Source: Paenibacillus mendelii
GTDB lineage: Bacteria; Bacillota; Bacilli; Paenibacillales; Paenibacillaceae
Length of the DNA stretch: 64,000 nt
Direction of reading: 5' to 3'
NCBI RefSeq assembly: GCF_024498075.1
Contig: NZ_JANHOF010000002.1
Span: 757,183 to 821,182 of the forward strand
Shown here: piece by piece, positions 33,074-42,668 of the stretch
How positions within the stretch are numbered: position 1 is the stretch's first letter
How the letters are laid out: each line of letters opens with the position of its first letter
Notes under the pieces: generated by a model
The model's input: only the letters and a program-made list of their open reading frames with translations
The model's database searches: none
What the model was told of the DNA's origin: nothing
Translations under genes and position numbers: made by a program

Positions 33074-35830
33074 TTACGTTCCAATCTTCAAGCCTATGGT
33101 AACGATCTCGCAAGGACCGACCGCCAAGGTCGGTTTGCCGCTGTCCTGTACCAGCGTTGCACCCTGCTGCTCCAGCAGATCGCTCTTGTAGCTTCCCCCG
33201 CTCGCCATTGACGAGGTCAGCGCAAGCGCCGACGGCACCGCGTTCATGTTGTACCAACGCAGCATGACATCGCCCGAACCTGCACTCACTTTCATCGAGG
33301 AGAAAGCAAGACGGTCGCCGTCCCAGCCAAGCGGTGCATACACCTGCTTAAGCGCTCCTTCGTGCAGCTCCGCCGGGCATACTGTCCAAGGCACCTGGAA
33401 CTGATACGCTTCCGCATAAGCGCCCGACAGCGAGCCGTCGCCGTTATGCGGCACGATCAACAGGCGGGCCTCATGCTCGCCTAGACACTGCGCCTCCGGC
33501 GTTGGGAACAATCCCCAGTCGCCTAGCTCGCCCGTCGACCGAAGCAGCGTTACCGCGATCGAATTGCGCCCGTCACGGAGCACTTCATACTCGTTAAGCC
33601 CAAGGTTCGCGACCGTTAGGCCCGCTCCGGTGCCGCTCACATCGACGAACGCTTGCTGATGCTGGCAGTTGCTCGGATTCGTCCACTCGGCCGACGGCAT
33701 ATTGTCGCGTACGGCGACCTCGAAGATCGAGTCCACGGCATGCGAGTCAGCCGCCAGATCGGTCGGGAACAACGCCCGAACGCGGTGATCCTTCGCCTGG
33801 TTATTGAAGGATGTGCGAATCTCCACTCCTCTTCCCCCGTGGCTTAAGCTGACCAGCGTGCGAATCGTCATCGGCACCGTCTCGCTGACGCGCTGCGCCT
33901 TCCGTTCAGGGAAATAGACCAGCTCCCGCTGTTCTTCTTCCAGCACATCGTCCGCTCCGGCGGGAATCGCCCACTCGTGCACGATTTCAATAGTTGCACG
34001 GTAAGCCTCATTCTCCATGACGCGTATATCAGCCGCTAGTCCTTTGGTGGTCAGCGCCTTCTCTCCGTTTGGCTGCTTATACATGTACTCGTTGCCGATA
34101 TCCCCGGTATCCTCGTACACGCACAAATCACGGAACACGCGTCCCGTCGACTTATCCGTCAATTCGAGCGAGCCGTCTTTGGCAATCTCAACTCGAATCA
34201 GCTCGTTCTCCAGTGCGCGATCTCCGCGCAGAAGCGAAATGCTCTCCGAACCTGCAGCAACCGCACTCGACGCGGTGCCGTTCTCCGTCTTACGCACCCA
34301 GGCATAGGTCCGATGTCCGAGCGCGGGCACGTGCTCCGCTTCGAACGTCAGGCGAACGCGGCGAGCTTGATAAGGCTGACGAAACTTGTCATCCGGCAGA
34401 TCATAGCCGAACTGCAAGCCCAAATCCTCCACCTTGCAAGGAATGGTCCGCCCGGCATCATCAACCAGCACACGTCCGGTCAGATCGACCGCCTTCATGC
34501 GCCGGTTGATCTCAGGGAGAGGCACCCCGTCGCGGAAGTACAGCCGCTCCGCATCCGCCTCGATCGCAACGACGCCCGATCTCGACCAGCCAGTCGTATT
34601 GAACGCGACTACCGGCAGCGCATCTGCCCCATACGCTGCAAAAGCAGTCGTATCGATCCTTGACGCAATCGCATGCTTGCTGGCATCCACAATGGTCTCC
34701 GCAACATGGCGGCTCTTCTCGAAGCGCGTCACCATTTCGCGGTGAACCTCGTCCACGCTGCAGCCGCAAATGCTGTCATGCGGATGGTTCTGCATGAGCG
34801 TCTTCCACGCATACGTGAATAGATGATGCGGATATTCCTCCCCTAGCAGATAGGCGTAAGCTGCAAGCGGCTCGGCCACTTTCTCCAGCATGGCTTGCCC
34901 TGCCTGATTCATCTGCTTCAGATAGACGCGGGAGGAAGCGGTATTCACCAGCGTGGACCAGCCATCCGTCCGCTGGCTGCGCAGCTCGCCCTTAACGACG
35001 GACAGCTCACGTCCAAGCGATTCCCGGACCGAAGCCAGATAGTCTGTGAAGTTCGAATGGACAAACTCTGTGTCGGGGTAAATGCGGCGGGCTGTCCGCA
35101 GCGCCTCGGCCAAATCCTGCTGAATCGGCTGATGATCGCAGCCGTTCATGTACAGCAGCTGACCGGTCGACGCGTACTTCTCCGCGTCGGCCAGCTTGCG
35201 TTCCCAGTACAGCTTCGCTTCCGCCTCGTCCGTCGGGATTTCATTGCCGTTGGAGTACCAGTTCGCAAACAGGATGCCGAGCACCTGCGAGCCGTCCGGA
35301 CCTTCCCAGATCAGCTCGGAGAACGACGATTCATATTCGGAATCCGCCACTGTATTATTAAAGCCCGTCGGCTTGACGCCCCTGCCGAACACGGCATTGT
35401 CGATGCCTGCCTGCCGCATCATCTGCGGCGCCTGGCCGATATTGCCGAACGTGTCCGGAAAATACCCGACCTTCGCGATCGTTCCCCAGCGCGCTGCGTC
35501 TTGATGGCCGATCTGCAAATTCCGGGCGTTCGCTTCACTGCTCGTCAGGAACGCATCCTGCAATATATACCACGGGCCGATGAAGATGCGCCCCTCCTTT
35601 ATCAACGTTGCCAGCCGCTCCCGATTCTCCGGCCGCACCTGCAAATAATCCTCCAGAATAATCGTCTGGCCGTCCAGATAGAAGCTTCTGTATTCCGGAT
35701 CGTTCTCCAAGGTGTCGATTAGCGTATCCATCAGCTTCACGAGCAAAACGTGGTGCTTCTCATAAGGCAAATACCATTCCCGGTCCCAGTGGGTATGGGA
35801 AATAATGTGGGCCTTTCGCTGTTTATCCAT
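33074..35830 (-). CDS. Alpha-mannosidase, glycoside hydrolase family 38
   Basis: About 918 residues, cytoplasmic (no signal peptide). Zinc-dependent GH38 enzyme: SHTHWDREW at the N-terminus (His14 and Asp16 are metal ligands), VGYFPDTFGN with the nucleophile Asp near residue 126, HNPHDSICGCSVDEVHREM in the helical region, then the long beta-sandwich half with PNGEKALT and SHGGRGVEIRTSF. Start chosen at ATG 35830 (AAAGGAG upstream); the frame extends further but lacks a ribosome site. Last gene of the island. GH38 enzymes trim alpha-1,2/1,3/1,6-mannose, and in Streptococcus and Clostridium they work with GH125 on N-glycans. Confidence 0.93.
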   Translation of the reverse strand: MDKQRKAHIISHTHWDREWYLPYEKHHVLLVKLMDTLIDTLENDPEYRSFYLDGQTIILEDYLQVRPENRERLATLIKEGRIFIGPWYILQDAFLTSSEANARNLQIGHQDAARWGTIAKVGYFPDTFGNIGQAPQMMRQAGIDNAVFGRGVKPTGFNNTVADSEYESSFSELIWEGPDGSQVLGILFANWYSNGNEIPTDEAEAKLYWERKLADAEKYASTGQLLYMNGCDHQPIQQDLAEALRTARRIYPDTEFVHSNFTDYLASVRESLGRELSVVKGELRSQRTDGWSTLVNTASSRVYLKQMNQAGQAMLEKVAEPLAAYAYLLGEEYPHHLFTYAWKTLMQNHPHDSICGCSVDEVHREMVTRFEKSRHVAETIVDASKHAIASRIDTTAFAAYGADALPVVAFNTTGWSRSGVVAIEADAERLYFRDGVPLPEINRRMKAVDLTGRVLVDDAGRTIPCKVEDLGLQFGYDLPDDKFRQPYQARRVRLTFEAEHVPALGHRTYAWVRKTENGTASSAVAAGSESISLLRGDRALENELIRVEIAKDGSLELTDKSTGRVFRDLCVYEDTGDIGNEYMYKQPNGEKALTTKGLAADIRVMENEAYRATIEIVHEWAIPAGADDVLEEEQRELVYFPERKAQRVSETVPMTIRTLVSLSHGGRGVEIRTSFNNQAKDHRVRALFPTDLAADSHAVDSIFEVAVRDNMPSAEWTNPSNCQHQQAFVDVSGTGAGLTVANLGLNEYEVLRDGRNSIAVTLLRSTGELGDWGLFPTPEAQCLGEHEARLLIVPHNGDGSLSGAYAEAYQFQVPWTVCPAELHEGALKQVYAPLGWDGDRLAFSSMKVSAGSGDVMLRWYNMNAVPSALALTSSMASGGSYKSDLLEQQGATLVQDSGKPTLAVGPCEIVTIGLKIGT

Positions 35831-35929
35831 GTGTGCGCTGCACTCCTTTCTTGAAAAAAACCGGTCGGCGCCTCCCTTAGGACGGCGCCGCCGGCTCAAC
35901 ACGACTTTAACCCATGTCTGCCAGGCCGA

Positions 35930-38900
35930 TTATTTCACGTTGACGCGAACTTCATGCGGCCGGTAAACGGACTTCAAACGCCCTTGCGCATCCGTCGCGA
36001 AGAGCACAGAGCGCTCCCGCTCCAGCAGGAAGGAATAGGTTGCACCCGATTCCGCATCCTTGACTTCAATATCGGCATCGAAGGCGTATTCAGATACGAA
36101 CACGAACAGAGAGCCGTCTTTGAATGCCAGTTTTCGCCCATATACGCCGGGCAGATCTCCACCCTGCAGCCATTCCAGCGGCTCGTTCACGCCCGCAGCG
36201 GCAGCCGCGTGGCGGTACAAAGCGGCAACAGGCTCCGTCCGGTCATTCAGCTCAACCGGCAGCGGACTCCACAGCAGACGCCCCCGGCCGAGCTCCACTT
36301 CGACGAGAGCGTCGCCCATGCGGTTCGCTTCGCCTCCCCGTACTTCCTTGAACAGCTGAGCAATCCGGCGGCTGCCGTAGGAAACCGGCCACTGCCGATC
36401 GCCAAGTACAAGCGTTTCCTCCCGCAGCACATTGGACAGCATGCCAGCGCCGAGCTCCTGCTCCAGTCGTTCCGTCGGCCGCCAGTATGCGTCGATACCG
36501 ATCGGACCCGTCACGAGCAAGGTCGCCCCGCTCTTCTTCACATGTTCGATCAGGGCATCGAATGCCGCATCATCCACATTATGTGCGCTAGGGAGCACAA
36601 TCAGCTTGGCCGGTTCGCGCTCTAACACCCCAAGGTCATATTCCGAAATGCCGCGAATTGGCATATTCAGATCATAAGCCCATACCCGTACGGACCTTGT
36701 CGTCGCATCGAATGCCAGCTTGCGATTCGAGAAATCATTCGAATACGGGAAAATAATAACCGTCTCTTCCAGCTTCCGTTCGCGGAACAGATCGCGAATC
36801 TCTTCCATGAACTGTCCGAAGTCGTAGGATACGTCCGCTTCCGGTTTCTCTGTTCCGTCGGCCCGAAGCGCCCCGATATGCGATTCATTCGCATTATCCA
36901 TGTAGAAGTTCGTATTCCAAATCCACTGCACCGCACCGGCGCCGCCTGTTGCGAAGGCATACGCATACTTGCGCTCCAGGATGTTCCGCAGCTCTGCTTC
37001 CGACCGTTTCGCACGGCCTTCCGGCGTTTCCACGTACATGATGCCGGTCTCCTGAACCAGATTCGGTTTATCCAATGTTTTGGCAAAGACGCCGTCCCAT
37101 ACAAGCTGGTCGTTCAGCCACCACGAGTGTACAGTCGTATAATCGACCGCTTCCCCATAGAAGAGCGGAGAAGGGCGCTGAGCGCCTAGTCCTTCATCCT
37201 GTCCGACCGTAACCATATGATCCGGACATTCCTCCTTGATCGCCTCATAAAGCTGCTTCGCCCAGCGATTATGCATCTCCATCGAGAACAAGCAGTAGTC
37301 CAGCCATCGTGTGCCCTTCTTCCCCGAGTGCATATCCTGCACGTCGAAGTTGACCTCACCGGAATCCGGTACTTTCACAGCGTTGAACGAAGGCAGCTGC
37401 TCCGGCGTCATATTCCAGCGTTCCTGGAGAAGGGCGATAGACCCATGACGCTTCTCCAGCCATTCCACGTAAGCCGTCTGCTCGAACGGATCACGGCATG
37501 ACCGCGGCCCGTCGGAGAAGATCTTCTCCGGATCGAACATCGACGGCTCGTTAATCAAGTCCCAATCGACGTTCTTCGTGTCTCTATGGCGAGAAACAAT
37601 GGAACGGACGAACCGCTTCTGTGCTTCCACGCTGCGCGGATCGAGGTAAGGGTTCGTACCCTCCCATGTCTCCGGCGTAAAGGAGAAGAAGGTGAACGTC
37701 AGCTGCAAATCATTCTTCTTCGCCGTCATAATAAAGGCATCGATTGCGCGCAGCGCTTCTTCCGAAGCGTGGCCGTCCACCTGCATCACATTGCGGTAAG
37801 CCGTCCATATACCGGTGCGGATCCAGTTGATCCCGGCTTTGCGCATGGCAGCCATATCCCGGTCCCATACATCCGCATTAGGCAGGAACAGAAACTTCCG
37901 GGCTACATCCGACGTCATGTAGGTCATGCCAACAACGGGCAGCGGACGTCCATCCTTCTCAAAATAATCCCGTCCGCAGCTTACCGGCTCTCCTTCGCGC
38001 AGCATCTGACGGTCAACACCCCAGAAGCCTTGTCGAAGGATGCGCATCTCGCCGTCTTCCGACTCCGCCCTGCATACGAGACGGTAGTAACCGCTCTCGA
38101 CCTCGACCGGTACCGAAATTCGCTTAATATCCAGCTTGCCGGAAACCTCCGTCGTGAACGGATGGGTCCAGCAAGGCGACGAATCGCCTTCTTTGGTCAG
38201 CGCCAAGCTGAACGTCCAGCTCGTTGTGACTGCCTTTGTAGAACGTGCAAGCGATTGCGTCTGCAGTGTCAGCATCGGCCGTTCACCTGGCTCGAATGAT
38301 GCATAATTCGGCTTCACCCACAGTTCAGTCACGCCGCGCCCGCAATAGCTTGCCCATTGGCTGAGTGCTTCTGCTCCGCTTCCAGCCCAGAAGGCAGAAG
38401 TAAGCGGCGTGTTCACCAGCAGCCAGCGGCCGCCGCCGAACGCGCCGTTCGTATTCTCCCATAAGACAGCAGGAGCCGCTACTTCGCGTCCTTCTCCCGT
38501 CACACCCTTCAATACTGGATACAAGCGGGCATCCATCGGACCGGCTGATCCCATCTGATGCGGCAGATCACTGGTTTTGGTGACATGCGGCACTAGATTC
38601 CATGTGTCCGCACCCGCTTCAAACAACGATTCATACCCCGAGAACAGCGGGATCTCCGCCAGCGCGGCAAGCGTCTCCACCCGTTTCCCATCCACGGGCA
38701 GCGTTTCATGAATATTCAGCTGTTGATGATATGCGGTCTGCTCCGCCTCCACCAGCCACTGCCCGTCTTCCATACGAACCGGACGCTTGAATGGCGCCCC
38801 GCCTATGCTAACCAAGCCTCCGCCAGCGCGCAAAAAGGCGAGAATCGCTTCCCATGCCGCCTTCGGAAAGTATGGCGCATGCAGGTTGATGAAACACCCG

Positions 38901-39061
38901 CCCGCACCCTCTCCTTGAACGGCCTGCAGCGATTCCGCCAAACTAGCAGCATCAACTACTGTACCGATGCCAGCCAAGCCCTGTGCGGCTGTTAAATTCG
39001 ATTTATCGTGATTTCCCCCCGGGAAGGCTGGGTCGCTAAATATGATGATTGGACGGCTCAT
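35930..39061 (-). CDS. Large clan GH-A glycoside hydrolase, family not certain
   Basis: 1043 residues from ATG 39061, behind AGGAAGGG; the ATG overlaps the GH125 stop (ATGA). Architecture: N-terminal region with a Rossmann/amidotransferase-like segment (about 1-225), a beta-sandwich (to about 370), a TIM barrel containing the acid/base in DLINEPS (Glu near 505) and the nucleophile in LVQETGI (Glu near 672), then a second Rossmann-like trimerisation domain (ANLIVLPSAHNVDD-type region) and a beta C-terminus. That plan resembles GH42 beta-galactosidases and GH164 beta-mannosidases. Between GH125 and GH38, a beta-mannosidase is the attractive guess. No signal peptide, so cytoplasmic. Confidence 0.75.
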   Translation of the reverse strand: MSRPIIIFSDPAFPGGNHDKSNLTAAQGLAGIGTVVDAASLAESLQAVQGEGAGGCFINLHAPYFPKAAWEAILAFLRAGGGLVSIGGAPFKRPVRMEDGQWLVEAEQTAYHQQLNIHETLPVDGKRVETLAALAEIPLFSGYESLFEAGADTWNLVPHVTKTSDLPHQMGSAGPMDARLYPVLKGVTGEGREVAAPAVLWENTNGAFGGGRWLLVNTPLTSAFWAGSGAEALSQWASYCGRGVTELWVKPNYASFEPGERPMLTLQTQSLARSTKAVTTSWTFSLALTKEGDSSPCWTHPFTTEVSGKLDIKRISVPVEVESGYYRLVCRAESEDGEMRILRQGFWGVDRQMLREGEPVSCGRDYFEKDGRPLPVVGMTYMTSDVARKFLFLPNADVWDRDMAAMRKAGINWIRTGIWTAYRNVMQVDGHASEEALRAIDAFIMTAKKNDLQLTFTFFSFTPETWEGTNPYLDPRSVEAQKRFVRSIVSRHRDTKNVDWDLINEPSMFDPEKIFSDGPRSCRDPFEQTAYVEWLEKRHGSIALLQERWNMTPEQLPSFNAVKVPDSGEVNFDVQDMHSGKKGTRWLDYCLFSMEMHNRWAKQLYEAIKEECPDHMVTVGQDEGLGAQRPSPLFYGEAVDYTTVHSWWLNDQLVWDGVFAKTLDKPNLVQETGIMYVETPEGRAKRSEAELRNILERKYAYAFATGGAGAVQWIWNTNFYMDNANESHIGALRADGTEKPEADVSYDFGQFMEEIRDLFRERKLEETVIIFPYSNDFSNRKLAFDATTRSVRVWAYDLNMPIRGISEYDLGVLEREPAKLIVLPSAHNVDDAAFDALIEHVKKSGATLLVTGPIGIDAYWRPTERLEQELGAGMLSNVLREETLVLGDRQWPVSYGSRRIAQLFKEVRGGEANRMGDALVEVELGRGRLLWSPLPVELNDRTEPVAALYRHAAAAAGVNEPLEWLQGGDLPGVYGRKLAFKDGSLFVFVSEYAFDADIEVKDAESGATYSFLLERERSVLFATDAQGRLKSVYRPHEVRVNVK

Positions 39062-40377
39062 AGTATCCCTTCCTTCATAGCTCGATAGACGAGAAGTGAA
39101 AATAAACTGTTCGACCATGCAAACCACTTTCTTGTGAATGTAGCCGGGTCATCGGCATGAAACCCTTCATGCATATATCCCGTATCTGCGTCCGTCGCTT
39201 CCAGCATTGCGATCATCGCCAGCTTCTCATCAGTCGTCGAGGCCGTCAAGCCTTGCATAGACAGCGCCATATGCCAAATATAGTTCGGCGGCGTATGCGG
39301 ACTGCCGATACCGCGCGCCTGTGTGCCTTCATAATAGAACGGATTTTGTTTGCTGAGCGCGAATCTTCTCGTATTTTGATAAATCGGGTCATCCGCCGTC
39401 GTATACCCGAGATACGGGATGGACATCAGTCCAGGGGTCCCCGCATCGTCCATCAGACAGTAATTTCCATACCCGTCTGTTTCATAAGCATAGATTGGGC
39501 CGAATTCAGGATGCTTATAAATACCGTACAATTGAATGCCGTGATCGACATCCTCCTCCAGACGCTTAAGCTCTTTGACAAGCGCCAAGTCCCGGAATAC
39601 CCACTCCGCGATTTCACCCATCTGGCGCAGCGAAACAACAGCAAACATATTATCTGGAATATTGTAATGGAAGTCGCACGCATCGTCGCTTGAACGAAAG
39701 CCCGACCAGATCATCCCTGTATAATTAACCGGCATACCTAGACCGTTGTTGCGAAGCGTGTCTGTCGGAACGCCATTGTCGCGCGTAAACCGGTAAGGCG
39801 ATTGCTCGAAGTGACGCTGCTCGATCCTCCACAGCTCCACAATTCGCAGCATCGCTGCCTTGAATCCCGTATCGAAAATATCCGCCCGTCCCGTCTCCTT
39901 CCAATAGTGGTAAGCAAGACGGATGGAGAAGCAAGACGAGTCCAGCTCGAATTTGCGCTCCCACACCCACGGGGACATATCGGTCACGTCGGCAGAATCC
40001 CAGTGCCAATCGTTCGCCGTTTCATTAAACGCATTCGCATACGGGTCGTGCAGAATGCACGTCATATGCCGTTTGATCAGCCCGCTGATAATCCGCTGAA
40101 GATCGGCATCGTCCTTCGCGAGCGGAACATATTGAATAACCTGCTCCACCGAGTCACGCAGCCACATGGCGGGAATATCTCCCGTAATGACGAAGGTCGT
40201 TCCATCCTCCATCAGCTTGGTCGTTGTCTCCAGCGTATTCGGAAAGCAGTTCTTAAACAGCTTCAACAGCTTTGGACGATGCGCCAGCTTCTCTTCCGCT
40301 TCCGCGAGTACGTCCTGCACGGCACGCGGCAGGGCGAGCGGCGGCATCGGGATTTTAGGCAGTCTAAATTGCTCCAT
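39058..40377 (-). CDS. Exo-alpha-1,6-mannosidase, glycoside hydrolase family 125
   Basis: 439 residues. GH125 (formerly DUF1237) enzymes are inverting exo-alpha-1,6-mannosidases with an (alpha/alpha)6 barrel. Seen here: TFVITGDIPAMWLRDSVEQV (catalytic region), NAFNETANDWHWDS, KFELDSSCFSIRLAYHYW, DDACDFHYNIPDNMFA, and the C-terminal RKWFAWSNSLFSLLVY. Start ATG 40377 with AAAGGAG nine bases upstream. Translationally coupled to the next gene by ATGA. Acts on imported mannosides, so cytoplasmic. Confidence 0.93.
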   Translation of the reverse strand: MEQFRLPKIPMPPLALPRAVQDVLAEAEEKLAHRPKLLKLFKNCFPNTLETTTKLMEDGTTFVITGDIPAMWLRDSVEQVIQYVPLAKDDADLQRIISGLIKRHMTCILHDPYANAFNETANDWHWDSADVTDMSPWVWERKFELDSSCFSIRLAYHYWKETGRADIFDTGFKAAMLRIVELWRIEQRHFEQSPYRFTRDNGVPTDTLRNNGLGMPVNYTGMIWSGFRSSDDACDFHYNIPDNMFAVVSLRQMGEIAEWVFRDLALVKELKRLEEDVDHGIQLYGIYKHPEFGPIYAYETDGYGNYCLMDDAGTPGLMSIPYLGYTTADDPIYQNTRRFALSKQNPFYYEGTQARGIGSPHTPPNYIWHMALSMQGLTASTTDEKLAMIAMLEATDADTGYMHEGFHADDPATFTRKWFAWSNSLFSLLVYRAMKEGIL

Positions 40378-40467
40378 GTCAGATTGCTCCTTTATTGGTA
40401 ATCATGATGATAGGGATACAACCTATTTACTTCGATGATCCAACCTAAATCTCCTACTCCGCTGCCA

Positions 40468-41400
40468 TTATTCTTTCACGGCGCCGATCGTCAGGCCTTG
40501 GACGAAGTAACGTTGGAAGAAAGGATACGCAAGAATGATCGGCCCGGTAGCTAATACGACCATTGCCATACGCGCTGTATCCTGCGGCATATTTTGAAGC
40601 AGACCGGTGCTAAGCGAGCTGTTCTGGGAATTTTGCATAATGAACTGCATACTCGTTTCAATCCGCATCAGCATGGATTGCAGCGGTACCAGATTCGGAT
40701 CGTCAATGTACAGCAGGGCATTGAACCAATCGTTCCAGTAACCCAGCGTGCTGAACAAGGCAATTGTAGCTAGACCTGGCAATGACAGCGGAAGCACGAG
40801 CTTCGTGAAAATCCGCAGCTCTCCTGCGCCGTCCATTTTACCTGACTCAATGATGGCATCCGGAACCATCGTGCTGTAGAAGGTTCGCATGATCATGATA
40901 TAGAAGGCATTGACAGCCATTGGCAGAATGAGTGCCCAGATGGAATCCTTCAAGCCTAGCAGCTGCGTAGATACGATATAGGTTGGCACGAGCCCGCCGT
41001 TGAAGAGCATCGTGAAGAAGGCGAAGAACGAGAAGAAATTACGGAACTTGAAGCTCTTTCTTGAAATCGCATAGGCGAACAACGATATGAAGATCAAGCT
41101 GATCAGCGTGCCGACAACCGTGATGAAGACGGTGACACCGTAAGCCCGAAGCAGCGTATCGCCGGTTTGAAACACATACCGGTAGCCCTCAATGCTCCAT
41201 TTCTCTGGAAACAAATCGTACCCGTTGCGAGCCAGCGTCTTTTCGTCTGTAAAGGAGATGATGGTCACGAAGAGAAACGGAAACACGCATATGAATGCGA
41301 ATATACCTGCAGTGAGGTTGAAAATTAAGTTCCATGCCGGCGTAAGCTCATGGAAGTCACGGCTTTTTTTTCGTTTAAACACGGCCCAAACTCCTTTCAT
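40468..41400 (-). CDS. Carbohydrate ABC transporter permease (LplC/YtcP type)
   Basis: 310 residues with six predicted transmembrane helices; N-terminus PAWNLIFNLTAGIFAFICVFPFLFVTIISF. The EAA loop is ESGKMDGAGELRIFTKLVLP, with the WNDWFNAL motif of the LplC subgroup. It partners the LplB-type permease encoded upstream. No ATPase gene is in this operon, as is usual in the group, so a shared MsmX/UgpC-type ATPase must power it. Confidence 0.92.
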   Translation of the reverse strand: MKGVWAVFKRKKSRDFHELTPAWNLIFNLTAGIFAFICVFPFLFVTIISFTDEKTLARNGYDLFPEKWSIEGYRYVFQTGDTLLRAYGVTVFITVVGTLISLIFISLFAYAISRKSFKFRNFFSFFAFFTMLFNGGLVPTYIVSTQLLGLKDSIWALILPMAVNAFYIMIMRTFYSTMVPDAIIESGKMDGAGELRIFTKLVLPLSLPGLATIALFSTLGYWNDWFNALLYIDDPNLVPLQSMLMRIETSMQFIMQNSQNSSLSTGLLQNMPQDTARMAMVVLATGPIILAYPFFQRYFVQGLTIGAVKE

Positions 41401-41418
41401 AATGGGATGGCGCTTGAT

Positions 41419-42357
41419 TTAGAACAAGGCGTTGTCTTTATTGAATCTTCGCACAATATAGTTGGACGTGATCACGAGAATGAAGCCTACAAGCGATTGA
41501 TATAAGCCGGCTGCCGTAGTCATGCCGATTTCACCTGTAACTTTCAATCCTCTGTACACGTACGTATCGATAACATTGGTAACGGAATACAGCGTCCCTG
41601 AGTCGCGAGGAACCTGATAGAACAATCCGAAGTCCGCGTAAAAAATCCGTCCGATTGCCAGCAGCGTCAGAATGGTCATAAGCGGCATGAGCATCGGAAT
41701 CGTAATTCGGCGGATCTGTTGCCACTTATTTGCTCCATCAATCATAGCTGCTTCGTACAGAGACTTATCGATCCCCATAATGGCTGCCAAATACACGACA
41801 CTGTTATAGCCGATGATCTTCCAGAAGTTGACCAGCACCAGAATAAGCGGCCAATACTTGGCCTCCGAGTACCACTGGATTGATTCGAGACCAAAGAAGT
41901 TCAAGATCTGATTCAGCATCCCACGGTCCATGCTGAGGAATGTGAAGGTGAAATATCCAACGATAACCCAAGATAGGAAGTAGGGCATGAACATTCCGGT
42001 CTGGTAAAGCTTCGCCAGCCGTTTGTTCACGATTTGAGATAGAATAATCGCAAATCCAACCGCGATAATAAGGCCGAAGACGATAAAGACCATATTATAA
42101 AGCAGCGTATTGCGCGTAATGATATACGCATCTTTCGTCGCAAACAGGAACTTGAAATTATCGAAGCCGACCCATTCGCTATTTATAATACTGGCCAGGA
42201 AACCGTCTTTACTGAACCGATATTGCTTGAAGGCAACGATCGTCCCCAGCATCGGCAAATAAGAAAAGAAGAGAAACCATACCGTAGCCGGCAATACAAA
42301 GAGGAGCATGGCTCTATTCTTGAAGACGTCTTTCAAAAACCGCCCGATCGCGTTCAT
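41419..42357 (-). CDS. Carbohydrate ABC transporter permease (LplB/YteP type)
   Basis: About 312 residues from ATG 42357 (AGGAGGG just upstream). Starts with MNAIGRFLKDVFKNRAMLLF and a first helix FVLPATVWFLFFSYLP; EAA loop EAAMIDGANKWQQIRRITIP. Members of this subgroup import oligosaccharides together with an LplA-like binding protein, encoded here upstream of a repeat-filled 311-base gap. Confidence 0.92.
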   Translation of the reverse strand: MNAIGRFLKDVFKNRAMLLFVLPATVWFLFFSYLPMLGTIVAFKQYRFSKDGFLASIINSEWVGFDNFKFLFATKDAYIITRNTLLYNMVFIVFGLIIAVGFAIILSQIVNKRLAKLYQTGMFMPYFLSWVIVGYFTFTFLSMDRGMLNQILNFFGLESIQWYSEAKYWPLILVLVNFWKIIGYNSVVYLAAIMGIDKSLYEAAMIDGANKWQQIRRITIPMLMPLMTILTLLAIGRIFYADFGLFYQVPRDSGTLYSVTNVIDTYVYRGLKVTGEIGMTTAAGLYQSLVGFILVITSNYIVRRFNKDNALF

Positions 42358-42373
42358 AAGGTCCCTCCTAAAA

Positions 42374-42545
42374 GTTTTTGCGTGGTTCACCCGACTATGT
42401 CGAGCAAAAACTTACTTCGTAAGCATATACTCCGTTTTTGCGTGGTATCGCCCGACATGGTCGAGCAAAAACTTACTTCGTAAGCATATACTCCGTTTTT
42501 GCGTGGTATCACCCGACTCAAGCCGAGTCTTGGAAGCATCCGATC
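42374..42545. repeat. Tandem 60-bp hairpin repeats between binding protein and permease genes
   Basis: Unit 1 is 42374-42433, unit 2 42434-42494 (nearly identical), unit 3 begins at 42495 and diverges after about 30 bases. Each complete unit carries GTTTTTGC...GCAAAAAC (an 8-base stem around a 20-odd-base loop) and a second small stem CTTACTTCGTAAG. They lie inside the operon's leader-like gap, transcribed between the binding protein and the permease. Confidence 0.8.
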
Positions 42546-42554
42546 CACCTGTCA

Positions 42555-42607
42555 TATGCTTCCCAAGCGAGTCCCCGTGCGGACCGAGAACTCGCTTCGG
42601 AAGCATA
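42555..42607 (-). other. Long stem-loop in the operon gap
   Basis: TATGCTTCCCAAGCGAGT (42555-42572) pairs with 42590-42607 with a single mismatch over an 18-base stem and 17-base loop. It lacks a T run, so a role in mRNA stability is likelier than termination. Confidence 0.6.
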
Positions 42608-42626
42608 CGCTATATTCCCCAAGAAA

Positions 42627-42656
42627 AAGATCGGGCGAATGCTGCCATTCGCCCAA
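42627..42656 (-). terminator. Terminator-like hairpin just after the binding-protein gene
   Basis: GGGCGAATG (42633-42641) pairs with CATTCGCCC (42646-42654) over a 4-base loop, and TCTTTTTC follows on the minus strand. It would end most transcripts right after the binding-protein gene, giving more of that protein than of the downstream permeases. Confidence 0.8.
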
Positions 42657-42668
42657 TCTGCTCAATTC

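Noticed and set aside
39062..39127. Longer start for the clan GH-A hydrolase
   Set aside because: The extension lies inside the GH125 coding region with no ribosome site; ATG 39061 has AGGAAGGG and the usual ATGA overlap.
42374..42545. CRISPR-like repeats
   Set aside because: Units are contiguous 60-bp copies that form hairpins inside an operon, with no spacers.
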